A stretch of DNA of 64,000 nucleotides from Rhodospirillales bacterium (GCA_016712375.1 JADJRE010000011.1:1-64000); one strand, 5' to 3'. Counted from the first letter of the stretch, positions 30,159 to 38,699 are shown. Notes: generated from the letters alone by a model not told the origin. Numbers and translations are program-made.

Positions 30159-30959
30159 ATGCGGATCGGCATCACCGGCTGCGCCGGGCGGATGGGGCGG
30201 ATGCTGCTGCACGCGGTGCTGCACAGTCCGGGCGCGGAACTCGCGGGCGGCATAGAGCGCGCGGATCATCCGGCACTTGGCAGCGACCTCGGCATCCTCG
30301 CCGGCATCGAACCTGTCGGCCTCACGGCACACGACGATCCAACGGCGTTGTTCGCTGCATCGGATGTGGTCATCGATTTCTCGTCGCCGGCTGCCGTGCT
30401 GGTACATGCGCCGCTGGCGGCGACGCAGCGTACGTCGCTGGTGGTCGGCACCACCGGTCTCACCAATGAGCATCGAGTCGCGCTCACCGAGGCGGCGAGC
30501 GCCACGCCGGTGGTCGTCGCCGCCAACATGAGCGTCGGCGTCAACCTGCTGCTTGGCCTGACCCGCCGCGTCGCCGAAGTCCTCGGGCCGGAGTACGATA
30601 TCGAGATTGTCGAGATGCACCACCGGCACAAGGTGGACGCGCCGTCGGGCACCGCGCTGGCGCTGGGCGAGGCCGCCGCCGCCGGCCGCGGCGTGGCGCT
30701 CGATGATGCCGCGCTGCGGGTGCGCGACGGCCACACCGGACCACGTCCGGCGGGTGCCATCGGCTTCGCCACCCTGCGCGGCGGCGACGTCGTCGGCGAG
30801 CACACGGTGATCTTCGCCGGCGAAGGCGAGCGGCTGGAACTGACCCACAAGGCCACCTCGCGCACTGTCTTCGCCGCGGGCGCGGTACGCGCGGCGCAAT
30901 GGTGCGAGGGCCGGGCCTCCGGCCTCTACACCATGCGCGACGTGCTCGGGCTGGGCTGA
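30159..30959 (+). CDS. dapB: 4-hydroxy-tetrahydrodipicolinate reductase
   Basis: This 266-residue enzyme reduces the dihydrodipicolinate precursor with NAD(P)H in lysine and diaminopimelate synthesis. The nucleotide-binding motif is GCAGRMGRML at residue 7. The substrate site and catalytic His/Lys lie in EMHHRHKVDAPSGTAL. The C-terminal FAAGAVRAAQW segment is typical. The frame is intact. The start lies three bases after the 40-G run, so no ribosome site or promoter can be judged. The order dnaK-dnaJ-dapB is known in alphaproteobacteria. Confidence 0.94.
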   Translation: MRIGITGCAGRMGRMLLHAVLHSPGAELAGGIERADHPALGSDLGILAGIEPVGLTAHDDPTALFAASDVVIDFSSPAAVLVHAPLAATQRTSLVVGTTGLTNEHRVALTEAASATPVVVAANMSVGVNLLLGLTRRVAEVLGPEYDIEIVEMHHRHKVDAPSGTALALGEAAAAGRGVALDDAALRVRDGHTGPRPAGAIGFATLRGGDVVGEHTVIFAGEGERLELTHKATSRTVFAAGAVRAAQWCEGRASGLYTMRDVLGLG

Positions 30960-30976
30960 GGCAGCGCGCCCTCTTG

Positions 30977-32305
30977 CTACGGACAGCTCACGCCTGGCGC
31001 AATGCGGCTCGACCGCACCGGGACAGGACTCGCGTATCGATTCTGTTGGCCCCAAACACTGACGGCGGAGCCAACGCCGGCCGCTATCCCCGCGCCTAAC
31101 CAGTAGTCTGGCGACATCACCGTCCCGGAAATGCGCAGATTAGGCGACCACATCTCACCCGTCTTCGCCACCTTGCGCGTATAGAAGAGATTCAATTTGT
31201 CGGTGCCGAGTCGATCGTCCATCCAAATCGCGTGCAGGACGCTCGTGTTGCTTCCACAGGCGCTTACGCTCAGAGCGGGGGAGTAGTAACCGCTTGCCGA
31301 GGTGTCATCGCTCAGCGCGACTGGTTTAGACCACGCTGTGTACGGTGCCTTGGTGCTGTAAACGTACGACGGCTTGCCGTTGTACCCATCCAAATATACA
31401 AGGTGAGCGGTTCCCCCGCTTCCGAAGGCGACAGCAGTATCTCCGGTAGTATCTGGTACAGCCACCATATCAGCCGAGAAGCTATTACCGTAGTCGGCGG
31501 AGCGCCTAAAGAACACGTTCTTAAAGAGAAGGTTGCCATCCCAGTCGTATAGATCCTCACCCCACGCGACGAGAACCTCTCCGCCTAAACCGCCGGCCAC
31601 GGATGGGCGATTCACGTTGCCAGACGTATCGTCATACCCCGTGAGTCGTTGCCCTGGACTCCATGTTCGGCCACCATCGGCAGAGCGAGTAAATTCGGCA
31701 TGACCGGAGTCAAAATGGCGCAGGTCAGAAAGCAGGTACACCCACTTTGGGTCACTAGGGCGAAGGGGCGTTGATAGCTGCAGTGAGATTATTCTGAAGT
31801 ATTCATATGGATAGTGCAGCGCTATTTTCGGGGATGACCAAGTAAGCCCCTTGTCATTCGAAGAGCTGACGATCGCGCCGGCCTCTTGTGAGTCAAACGG
31901 ATCTCCCAATAAATAACTATACGCCGCATATATCCCACTGCCGTCGGGTGTCCAAGTCACGGCCGGGGTGTCGCAGTTTTTCTTCCCCTCCGGCATCGGC
32001 AGCTTCCTGGCCGCCGCCCAAGTCTGGCCACCGTTCGTGCTCGTTCGTACCCAGCACGCTCCCTGGGCTGTGAAAGCGGCCACAAAGACGTTCGGGTTTT
32101 TTGGATTGACGGCTACCGGCTGCCTTCCGATCGTAGCGGAAGTAGCTAGCTTCGCGTCAGCAAAGTCTCTGGGAGGCGACACCGCGTACTCGGGCGCCCC
32201 CACATTACCAGAAAGACCAAGCTTGTCATCCGCGAAACCCGGATTGGCGAATATGCTAAGTGACGTCAGAAAGAACCCGGCAGAAAGCTTCTGCACAAAC
32301 CTCAT
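30977..32305 (-). CDS. Secreted Asp-box (BNR) beta-propeller protein, copy 1
   Basis: This protein of about 442 residues has a signal peptide ending FANPGFA-D. It carries several Asp-box motifs of the S-x-D-x-G-x-T-W type: TSTNGGQTW, SSNDKGLTW, SADGGRTW and the degenerate SADYGNSF. This marks a sialidase-like beta-propeller, but the sialidase arginine triad cannot be recognised, so an enzyme function is not claimed. It ends RIAPGVSCP. ATG 32305 is chosen because GGAGGGGG precedes it. A longer relative lies just upstream on the same strand. Base composition is more A/T-rich than the neighbouring core genes, suggesting transfer. Confidence 0.75.
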   Translation of the reverse strand: MRFVQKLSAGFFLTSLSIFANPGFADDKLGLSGNVGAPEYAVSPPRDFADAKLATSATIGRQPVAVNPKNPNVFVAAFTAQGACWVRTSTNGGQTWAAARKLPMPEGKKNCDTPAVTWTPDGSGIYAAYSYLLGDPFDSQEAGAIVSSSNDKGLTWSSPKIALHYPYEYFRIISLQLSTPLRPSDPKWVYLLSDLRHFDSGHAEFTRSADGGRTWSPGQRLTGYDDTSGNVNRPSVAGGLGGEVLVAWGEDLYDWDGNLLFKNVFFRRSADYGNSFSADMVAVPDTTGDTAVAFGSGGTAHLVYLDGYNGKPSYVYSTKAPYTAWSKPVALSDDTSASGYYSPALSVSACGSNTSVLHAIWMDDRLGTDKLNLFYTRKVAKTGEMWSPNLRISGTVMSPDYWLGAGIAAGVGSAVSVWGQQNRYASPVPVRSSRIAPGVSCP

Positions 32306-32572
32306 GACCCCCTCCACGAACGTAGACTAAGTTCCCTGAACTTCTTTACCCACAAGAACGGATAGGGTTCCCGTCCATTACTCGCGCACGAGTACTCGGC
32401 CTATTGGTAGTGCGGCGACCCCCACAGTCCCGACATGATTAACCAGATAGTAGTCTATTTGCGCGTGCTGATCAACCAGAGGCTCGCGCTGGTGTCTGTC
32501 TCTTCGCCTGACCTTGTGGGCGGTTCGCGGCGATGGCCGGCTGGCACAGGTCTGAAAGGGGGTCTGGCTGGC

Positions 32573-33946
32573 TTACGGGCAGTTCATCCGCGGCGCGATG
32601 CGGCCGGCCCAGAGCAACCGTGAACCGTAGTCCTCCCAGGCCTGACCCCAGAGAGCGACGTCGTTGGCGCCGGCAGCCACCCCGGATGCGAGGTAGAAGC
32701 CATAAACATCAAAGGTCGGCCGTACCGATTTTTCAGAAATGCGCAGGTTTGGCGACCACGGCTCGCCCGTTCTTGCCACTTTCCGGGTGTAGTATGCGTT
32801 GTATTTGCGCGCGCCAACTCGATCGTCCAGCCACACGACGCTCAGCGCGCTCCTCCCGCTGCCGCATTTGCTTACAGTCACGCTCGGCGCGTAGTAAAAA
32901 TTGCCAGCGTCATCATCATTGAGGGCTATCGGCGCTGACCACTGGGAGTAAGGCGGCTTGGTACTGTATGTATAGTATATTCCGGACGAAGCCCCGGCGT
33001 CATTTACATTGTAAACGATGTGAGCTGTACCTCCTCTGCCGATGGCGGCAGATACTTGCTGGTCGTTATTGGATGCCACCGGCACATCAACACCGAAATT
33101 GGCGCCGTAGTCACCCGAACGCCTCACCCGGACCTCGAAGGCGCAAGCGGTGCCGCAGAACTGAAAGGCCCAGACGGCTATAACCTCACCGCCTCGGCCG
33201 CCGGCGATCGACGGCGAATAGGCATCAGCAACAATGCTGTTGGGAATGCGGAGAAGGGTTTGGACAGAACTCCAGCTTTGGCCTCCATCTGAAGAGCGGG
33301 TGAATCTAATCGAGTTTGCGTATCCGGGCAGATGGGCTACCAGGTAAACCCAGTTAGCATCCTTTTCCTGATTGGGGCTCGCCAGCTTGATCGATACGAT
33401 CCGCGCAAACTCATCCCTGTCGCGGAGCGCGACCCCGGGTAACGACCACGTTGTCCCTCCATCGGTGGAATGACTGACAACCGCCCCCGTCTCTTTGGTA
33501 AACCTGAGCCCCTTTTCCACCCAATAGCTATAGGCGGCATAAACGCGCTTGCCGTCGGCCGCCCACAAGACCGCGGGAACACCGCAGATCTCGGCGCCCG
33601 CCGGCATCGGCAGTCGTTTTGCCTCGGCCCACGTCCGGCCGGCGTTTGTGCTCGTCCGCACCCAGCAAAAGCCGCGGGCTTCGAAGACGGCAACGAACAT
33701 CTCCGAATTCCTGGGGTTAGCCGCTATTGATTGGCCGCCGGTCGTTGCGCCCGCCGCAAGCTTCACGTCGCCCAAGTTGCCGGGGGAGCCCAAGGATGAC
33801 TGCGGCGCTCCCTCCGCCGGTGCCACGACGTCACTGGCCGACGGCTCGACCGCGAATGAGGAGCTGATCCGGGTTACCAGCAGCATAAACAAAATGGCGG
33901 CGACCGCCGTGGTACTTTTCTTCATTCTCTTCGCAACAAACATCAT
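32573..33946 (-). CDS. Secreted Asp-box (BNR) beta-propeller protein, copy 2
   Basis: This 457-residue protein is a paralogue of the downstream gene along its whole length. It shares the segments CWVRTSTN-GRTW, RKVA-TGE-WSPNLRIS and a C-terminal RIAP-x2-x-CP. Asp-box motifs are TSTNAGRTW, STDGGTTW and SSDGGQSW. An N-terminal signal peptide (AAILFMLLVTRISSSFA) is followed by a low-complexity linker. Extra Cys pairs (FCGTACAF) occur only in this copy. A start at ATG 33925 (MKKSTTAVAA) is also possible. A perfect palindrome lies 33 bases upstream. Function is unknown; binding or cutting of surface glycans is one option. Confidence 0.75.
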   Translation of the reverse strand: MMFVAKRMKKSTTAVAAILFMLLVTRISSSFAVEPSASDVVAPAEGAPQSSLGSPGNLGDVKLAAGATTGGQSIAANPRNSEMFVAVFEARGFCWVRTSTNAGRTWAEAKRLPMPAGAEICGVPAVLWAADGKRVYAAYSYWVEKGLRFTKETGAVVSHSTDGGTTWSLPGVALRDRDEFARIVSIKLASPNQEKDANWVYLVAHLPGYANSIRFTRSSDGGQSWSSVQTLLRIPNSIVADAYSPSIAGGRGGEVIAVWAFQFCGTACAFEVRVRRSGDYGANFGVDVPVASNNDQQVSAAIGRGGTAHIVYNVNDAGASSGIYYTYSTKPPYSQWSAPIALNDDDAGNFYYAPSVTVSKCGSGRSALSVVWLDDRVGARKYNAYYTRKVARTGEPWSPNLRISEKSVRPTFDVYGFYLASGVAAGANDVALWGQAWEDYGSRLLWAGRIAPRMNCP

Positions 33947-33978
33947 CTGATGTCCCTGGGATTAATTGACTTGTGGTT

Positions 33979-33997
33979 CCGATATACTGTATATCGG
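33979..33997. promoter_or_regulatory. Perfect 19-base palindrome upstream of the propeller genes
   Basis: CCGATATACTGTATATCGG has two perfect 9-base arms around a single central T. It lies 33 bases upstream of the propeller gene start and 170 bases from the nifB regulatory sites. Its form is that of an operator for a dimeric repressor or activator. The surrounding A/T-rich region (33947-34168) otherwise shows no gene. Confidence 0.55.
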
Positions 33998-34168
33998 CCT
34001 ACATCCCCGCGAAAAAAATGTCTTATACTTAGTTTTGCATACGTAGGACGCATTTTTACCTCTAAAAGATTATCAATTATAGTATCATAGGGGTGGTTGA
34101 GTTTCAACTCTCACAGATTTGCAATGACAATTACAACAGACGACGATCAAAGAATGCGCCTCCCTGGC

Positions 34169-34204
34169 TGTCGGATGTACGACAGCGGTGTCGGGGTGAC
34201 GACA
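34169..34204 (+). promoter_or_regulatory. Two NifA upstream activator sites for nifB
   Basis: Two exact TGT-N10-ACA boxes occur: 34169-34184 (TGTCGGATGTACGACA) and 34189-34204 (TGTCGGGGTGACGACA). They start 20 bases apart, about two helical turns, and lie 54-89 bases upstream of the sigma-54 promoter. This is the known binding form for NifA hexamers. Confidence 0.8.
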
Positions 34205-34257
34205 GAAACATGCTCGCCTTCTTCGAGATAGTTATCCGGAACAACTACTTACTAACG

Positions 34258-34273
34258 TGGCACGGGCCTTGCT
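34258..34273 (+). promoter_or_regulatory. Sigma-54 (-24/-12) promoter of nifB
   Basis: TGGCACGGGCCTTGCT matches the sigma-54 consensus TGGCAC-N5-TTGCW exactly. Transcription would begin near 34285, about 34 bases before the nifB start. It is expected to be activated by NifA bound at the boxes upstream. Confidence 0.88.
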
Positions 34274-34318
34274 TTCCCTTTCCCGCGCTTTGATGGCGTC
34301 GCGACAGGGAGGTGGAGC

Positions 34319-35791
34319 ATGGAGCAGAAGGTCGTCTCGCTGGAGAGCTTGGGTCGCACCAGCGCGGCCCGCTCCGGGCCGCCGGCCTGTGCCATCGGTG
34401 ACTGCGGGACGCCTCGGAAAGGCGGATCCGCCGAACTGCCAGAGCACGTCCGCGAAAAAATCAAGGAGCATCCCTGCTACAGCGAGGATGCGCATCACTT
34501 CTTCGCTCGCATCCATGTCGCGGTGGCGCCAGCCTGTAACATCCAGTGCAACTACTGCAACCGCAAATACGACTGCAGCAACGAGAGCCGGCCGGGGGTG
34601 GTAAGCGAGCGGCTGAGCCCGGAACAGGCGGTGCGCAAGGTGAAGGCCGTCGCCGCCGCCATGCCAAACCTGTCGGTGGTCGGCATCGCCGGCCCCGGCG
34701 ACGCGCTTGCCGATCACCGGCGCACCTTCGAGACCTTCCGGCTGCTGCGCGAGACGCTGCCTGACCTGACCTTGTGCCTGTCCACCAACGGCCTCGCGCT
34801 GCCCGACCACATCGATGACATCCGCGCCGCCGGCGTTGACCATGTCACCGTGACCCTGAACGCCGTCGATCCGCACGTCGCCGAAGGGATCTACGCGTGG
34901 ATCTTCTGGGACCACGCCCGCCGCACCGGCCTGGAGGCGGCGCGCATCCTGATCGAGCGCCAGTTGCAGGGCATCGAGATGCTCACCGCAGCCGGCGTGC
35001 TGGTGAAGATCAACTCGGTGATGATCCCTGGCGTCAACGATGGCCATCTTGAGGCGGTCAACGTCGCGGTCAAGGAACGCGGCGCCTTCTTGCACAACGT
35101 CATGCCGCTGATCTCGGATCCGGCGCACGGTACGCATTACGGCCTGACCGGCCAGCGAGGCCCCACACCGGCGGAGCTGAAGACGCTGCAGGATCGGATG
35201 GGCGACGGCGCCAAGCTGATGAAGCACTGCCGACAGTGCCGGGCCGACGCGGTCGGGCTGCTCGGCGAAGACAAGAGCCAGCAGTTCGGCCTCGACGCAC
35301 TGCCGGAAAACCCCCAGATCGACCCGGAGAAGCGCGCCGCCTACCGCGCGATTGTGGAGAAGGAGCGCGAGGACCGCCGCAAGGAAGCCGCCGACGCGCG
35401 CGCCGCCATCCGCCGCTTCGGGCCGCTTGAGCCGATGCTGGTCGCGGTATCGTCGAAGGGCGGCGGCCGGGTGAACCAGCATTTCGGCCACGCCCGCGAG
35501 TTCCAGATCTTCGAGGTAAGCGAGGCCGGGGCGCGCTTCACCGGCCACCGCCGGGTGGATCGCTACTGCGCCGGCGGTGAAGGCGAAGACGACGTGCTCG
35601 ACGCGACGCTGATGGCGCTCGACGGCGTCGGTGCGATACTCACCGCCAAGATCGGCCGCTGCCCCCGCCAGCGGCTCGCCGACGCCGGCATCGCCGTCGT
35701 CGACGATTTTGCCTTTGACTACGTCGAGACCGCAATCGCCCGCTGGCTCGCCGCCCGCGCCGCCGAGGAGGACACGGCGCGCATCGCCTGA
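34319..35791 (+). CDS. nifB: Nitrogenase cofactor biosynthesis protein NifB
   Basis: This 490-residue radical SAM enzyme makes NifB-co, the 8Fe-9S-carbide core of FeMo-cofactor. The SAM-cluster motif is CNIQCNYC (Cys 73, 77, 80), followed by NRKYDC. Further Cys for accessory clusters lie in HCRQCRADAVG. The C-terminal third (from about residue 375) is a NifX-like domain opening MLVAVSSKGGGRVNQHFGHA, typical of the long proteobacterial form. It starts with a GGAGGTGGAGC ribosome site and leads the nifB-fdxN-nifZT operon. Confidence 0.97.
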   Translation: MEQKVVSLESLGRTSAARSGPPACAIGDCGTPRKGGSAELPEHVREKIKEHPCYSEDAHHFFARIHVAVAPACNIQCNYCNRKYDCSNESRPGVVSERLSPEQAVRKVKAVAAAMPNLSVVGIAGPGDALADHRRTFETFRLLRETLPDLTLCLSTNGLALPDHIDDIRAAGVDHVTVTLNAVDPHVAEGIYAWIFWDHARRTGLEAARILIERQLQGIEMLTAAGVLVKINSVMIPGVNDGHLEAVNVAVKERGAFLHNVMPLISDPAHGTHYGLTGQRGPTPAELKTLQDRMGDGAKLMKHCRQCRADAVGLLGEDKSQQFGLDALPENPQIDPEKRAAYRAIVEKEREDRRKEAADARAAIRRFGPLEPMLVAVSSKGGGRVNQHFGHAREFQIFEVSEAGARFTGHRRVDRYCAGGEGEDDVLDATLMALDGVGAILTAKIGRCPRQRLADAGIAVVDDFAFDYVETAIARWLAARAAEEDTARIA

Positions 35792-35838
35792 CCTCACTTC
35801 ACCACAGAGAACGCACGCGAACGACAGGAGAACGACAG

Positions 35839-36030
35839 ATGGCCTACATGATCAAGGCGGAAGACTGCACCGGCTGCGGCAGCTGCGAATTCGAGTGCCC
35901 GAACCGCGCGGTCCGGATGAAGGGCGACATCTACGTGATCAATCCCGACAAGTGCACCGAATGCGTCGGAAAGTTCGACGCGCCGCAGTGCGTTGCCGCC
36001 TGCCCGAATGACGCGGTGGTGCACGCCTGA
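35839..36030 (+). CDS. fdxN: 2[4Fe-4S] ferredoxin, FdxN type
   Basis: This 63-residue ferredoxin has two cluster motifs: CTGCGSCEFECP, and CTECVGKFDAPQCVAACP with the longer spacing of the Alvin/FdxN type. In several diazotrophs a ferredoxin next to nifB supplies electrons to NifB or to nitrogenase reductase. It lies 47 bases after nifB behind a GACAGGAGAACG ribosome site. Confidence 0.92.
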   Translation: MAYMIKAEDCTGCGSCEFECPNRAVRMKGDIYVINPDKCTECVGKFDAPQCVAACPNDAVVHA

Positions 36031-36052
36031 GCAGGTCTCGGATGCTCCTGCG

Positions 36053-36532
36053 GTGACAGCACCGCCGCCACAAATTGAGACTGCGCGCGCACCTCGTTTC
36101 GACATTGGCGACAAGGTGCGCGCGTGCCTGCCCGTCCGCAACGACGGCACGTATCCCGGTAGCCGAATCGGCGAATTCCTGATCGAGGCGGGCGAAGTCG
36201 GCTACGTCGCCTCAATTGGTGAATTTCTGCAACGTTATTATATCTACGGCGTCGATTTCTTCACGCGCGGGCGAATTGTTGGCATGCGCGAGCATGAGAT
36301 CGAGGACATCGAGGACACCATGAAGATCACGCTGGCGAAGCGCGGCGACGCACACACCGTCTACGTCGCCAAGAAGGACCTGGAAGTGCCGGTGGTGCAA
36401 CAGGAACGGGCGGCCCTGTGGGGCGGCTGGATCGAGCTGTCCAACGGCTGGCGTCTCGAGCTACCCGACCTGCCGGAAGACACCCGCCTGCCACTTACCG
36501 TCGAAGCACGAAAGCTCGCGACCGCCGAATGA
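36053..36532 (+). CDS. nifZ: NifZ-NifT (FixU) fusion protein
   Basis: One uninterrupted frame of about 160 residues joins two nif families. Residues about 11-88 are NifZ (RFDIGDKVRACLPVRNDGTYPG, in part, then GEVGYVASIGEFLQRYYIYGVDF), which helps form the second P-cluster of NifDK. From Met 89 (ATG 36317, MKITLAKRG) the sequence is complete NifT/FixU (VYVAKKDLEVPVV, WGGWIELSNGWRLELPDLPE), of unknown function. There is no stop between them. The start is uncertain: GTG 36053 is preferred, but ATG 36008 overlapping fdxN is in frame. A lost stop codon by sequencing error is possible. Confidence 0.85.
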   Translation: MTAPPPQIETARAPRFDIGDKVRACLPVRNDGTYPGSRIGEFLIEAGEVGYVASIGEFLQRYYIYGVDFFTRGRIVGMREHEIEDIEDTMKITLAKRGDAHTVYVAKKDLEVPVVQQERAALWGGWIELSNGWRLELPDLPEDTRLPLTVEARKLATAE

Positions 36533-36632
36533 TCCGCGCCAGCGGGGCATCGTAAACGCTTCTTGATCGCGCCGTCTGGCCGCGCCATCTTCCGACAGCG
36601 TAGCTTGGTGAGAAAAATTCAGGAGGGCGAGC

Positions 36633-36839
36633 ATGCCAAACAGCGTTTACAAGAAAGTTGATTTTGTTGGAGTCTCGCCAAACAGCATTTCCGAGGCGAT
36701 CAACAACGCCATTGCGCATGCTGCGACGACAGAGAAGGTCACCTGGTTTGAAGTAGTCGAGATGCGCGGCCATGTCGAAGAAGGCAAGGTGACGCAGTAT
36801 CAGGTGATCCTTAAGGTCGGCTTCCGCGTCGGGCCCTGA
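36633..36839 (+). CDS. Dodecin, flavin-binding
   Basis: This 68-residue protein opens MPNSVYKKVDFVGVSPNS and has the dodecin fold pattern: one helix (SEAINNAIAHAA) and three strands, with the flavin-stacking Trp38 in EKVTWFEVVE and Gln in TQYQVILKV. Dodecins assemble as hollow 12-mers that store or buffer flavins. A strong GGAGGGCG ribosome site precedes the start. It lies between the two nif transcripts with no visible sigma-54 promoter of its own, and is convergent with draG. Confidence 0.9.
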   Translation: MPNSVYKKVDFVGVSPNSISEAINNAIAHAATTEKVTWFEVVEMRGHVEEGKVTQYQVILKVGFRVGP

Positions 36840-36903
36840 AGCTTCGCCACCTCCCCGATCGTGGCGCTCGTCACCTTTGTCGGATCGCGCGCTCAAGCCG
36901 TGA

Positions 36904-37821
36904 TCATTTGGCGGCAATTTCCAGCAGTGACATCGTCTGCTGACGGATTTCCCCAACAACCGTTGGATCGAGTCGCTTCATCCAGGGCTGCGGAATCGAC
37001 GCGGCGCCGTAGGTAGCGCCTGACAGCATGCCGGCAAGGGCTCCGGCAGAATCCGCATCGCCGCCCATGTTGACCGTCTGGACGATGCACGAACGTATCG
37101 AGTCGGTAAGAAAATATTCGTGCAGCACGGTGCAGACCGTATCAACAACGTACCCGGTGCACGGCCCCTTGAATCGGTCAAAGCGGAACTCGCGATGCTT
37201 TTCGATGAGCGCGCGAGCTTCCTCGCGCGCCGCCGCAACGCCGCCGCCCAGTACCAGCCGGCGTAGCATGCGGCCGAGCGCCAGCGCGGCTGCGTCGGAG
37301 AGCGGGTGATTGTGAGTGATGTGGCACTGCTCCAGCGTCCACGTCGCGAAGTCTTGATCAGAGGCGAGCGTCGCCAGTGCCACCGGCAGGTTGCGGATGG
37401 CTGCGCCATTGCCGCCGTCGCCGTCGCTCGCCGGCGCCACCATGCTCCCATCAACAATGTAGCGGCGGATGCCGCGGCGGGTCGTGTTGCCGACGTCGAT
37501 GGGCACTTTCTTCAGCCATACGGCGAACTCGTCGCATACCCCCTTCAGGCTCCAACCACGGGCGCGCAGCAGCGCCCGTCCGATGCACAGCGCCATTTCA
37601 GTATCATCTGTTACCTGCCCCGGCTTTAGCTTCAGCCAGCCGCCGCCAATCATCCGCGCATGCACGCCGTAGTCGCGGGCAATCTCCCTCGGCGTCAGGA
37701 ATTCGACGGTTGCGCCGAGTGCATCGCCGATGGCGAAACCGAGGTAGGCGCCGAGCGCTCGGTCGAGGATGCCCTCGTCCTTAGCAAAAGGGCGTGGGTG
37801 GCCGCCGGGCACCGCCGTCAC
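36904..37821 (-). CDS. draG: ADP-ribosyl-[dinitrogen reductase] glycohydrolase
   Basis: This 305-residue enzyme removes ADP-ribose from NifH and so reactivates nitrogenase. Binuclear manganese motifs are GQVTDDTEMALC near residue 70 and NMGGDADSAGALAG near residue 250. The N-terminus GAYLGFAIGDALGATVEF is typical of the ADP-ribosylglycohydrolase family. The start is GTG 37821, overlapping the draT stop (GTGA), so translation is coupled. The match to the nitrogenase-specific DraG group is supported by the draT neighbour. Confidence 0.94.
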   Translation of the reverse strand: MTAVPGGHPRPFAKDEGILDRALGAYLGFAIGDALGATVEFLTPREIARDYGVHARMIGGGWLKLKPGQVTDDTEMALCIGRALLRARGWSLKGVCDEFAVWLKKVPIDVGNTTRRGIRRYIVDGSMVAPASDGDGGNGAAIRNLPVALATLASDQDFATWTLEQCHITHNHPLSDAAALALGRMLRRLVLGGGVAAAREEARALIEKHREFRFDRFKGPCTGYVVDTVCTVLHEYFLTDSIRSCIVQTVNMGGDADSAGALAGMLSGATYGAASIPQPWMKRLDPTVVGEIRQQTMSLLEIAAK

Positions 37822-38699
37822 CAGTATGTCGCCCTGACCAGGTAGTCTCCGCCGATGGCAAGGACCTCGTCCTCGCCCTTCAGCGGGTGACGCGGCAGTA
37901 GCGTCTTGAAGAACAGCACCTTCGCCAGCGGCACGTCAGCCTCCAGAATGCAGTCGCCGAAGCAGCTCGCGATGTCGCGCTCCGCGGTGAACGACACGAG
38001 GTTGTTGAGCCGCAGGATGGCGCGGCGCTTGTCGATCTGCTCGATGATGGGATGCTCGTCAAAATCATTGACGCCGCGATAGAGCCGCATCGGCCCGCTG
38101 TCAGGACTGGCGCGGCGCAATGCCCACTGAGCGAATTCATAGAGCAGATCGAGCTGGCTGAGGATTGCGTTGTTGTGGAACCGGCTGCCCATTTTGTCGT
38201 CGACATACCGCGCCCAAGCCTGGGAGTTGAAACGGCGCAGCGGTTCGCGGTGATAGGTGGGAAACAGACCGAACCGGCTCTCGACCCAACCCTTGAGCAC
38301 CGCTCCCTCCGGGGAGCTGCTGTCGTATGCCCAGCCGCGAAGCAGCCGCAGGTAGCTGGTGCGGTAGCGCCGCCGTGTGCCCGCTTCTTCGGCTGGCAGT
38401 CGATCGGCGGTCGGCGACCGTGGCTCCAGCCCAAACATCGTCGTCATGTAGGCGCTGAACGCCTGCCCGGCATCGGATTCGTCGGCGGCCCTCTCCAACA
38501 TGTGGAACAGCCCACCATTCATCTCGCGGACGCCAGCAATATGCAGCGGCTGGTTTAGGGCGTTGAAGTCGGTGCTGCCAATGAAGCCGGCGGGCACTCC
38601 CACCAGGTTGGTACCGTCGCCATGACGCCACAGGCCGTCCCGCTGTTGCCCATCGCCTCGTTGCTCTGCACGCTGATCGCCGTCGATCACCGAAACCAC
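37818..38699 (-). CDS. draT: NAD+-dinitrogen-reductase ADP-D-ribosyltransferase
   Basis: This 293-residue enzyme transfers ADP-ribose from NAD+ to an Arg of NifH (Arg102 here), switching nitrogenase off on ammonium or darkness/energy loss. Family segments include TNLVGVPAGFIGSTDFN, IAGVREMNGGLF, YLRLLRGWAYDSSSPEGAVLKGW (in part), RLYRGVND and LVSFTAERDIASCFGD. GTG 38699 is taken as start. It is divergent from nifH, and no sigma-54 promoter was found facing it, so it may use a vegetative promoter in the shared 335-base region. Confidence 0.93.
   Translation of the reverse strand: MVSVIDGDQRAEQRGDGQQRDGLWRHGDGTNLVGVPAGFIGSTDFNALNQPLHIAGVREMNGGLFHMLERAADESDAGQAFSAYMTTMFGLEPRSPTADRLPAEEAGTRRRYRTSYLRLLRGWAYDSSSPEGAVLKGWVESRFGLFPTYHREPLRRFNSQAWARYVDDKMGSRFHNNAILSQLDLLYEFAQWALRRASPDSGPMRLYRGVNDFDEHPIIEQIDKRRAILRLNNLVSFTAERDIASCFGDCILEADVPLAKVLFFKTLLPRHPLKGEDEVLAIGGDYLVRATYW

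Noticed and set aside
32379..32398. Palindromes TACTCG-CGCA-CGAGTA and CGAGTACTCG upstream of propeller copy 1
   Set aside because: Short arms and no match to the 19-base palindrome before copy 2, so chance cannot be excluded.
36533..36632. Possible sigma-54 promoter before dodecin (TGGCCGCGCCATCTTC)
   Set aside because: Only the TGGC part matches; the TTGC element is absent.
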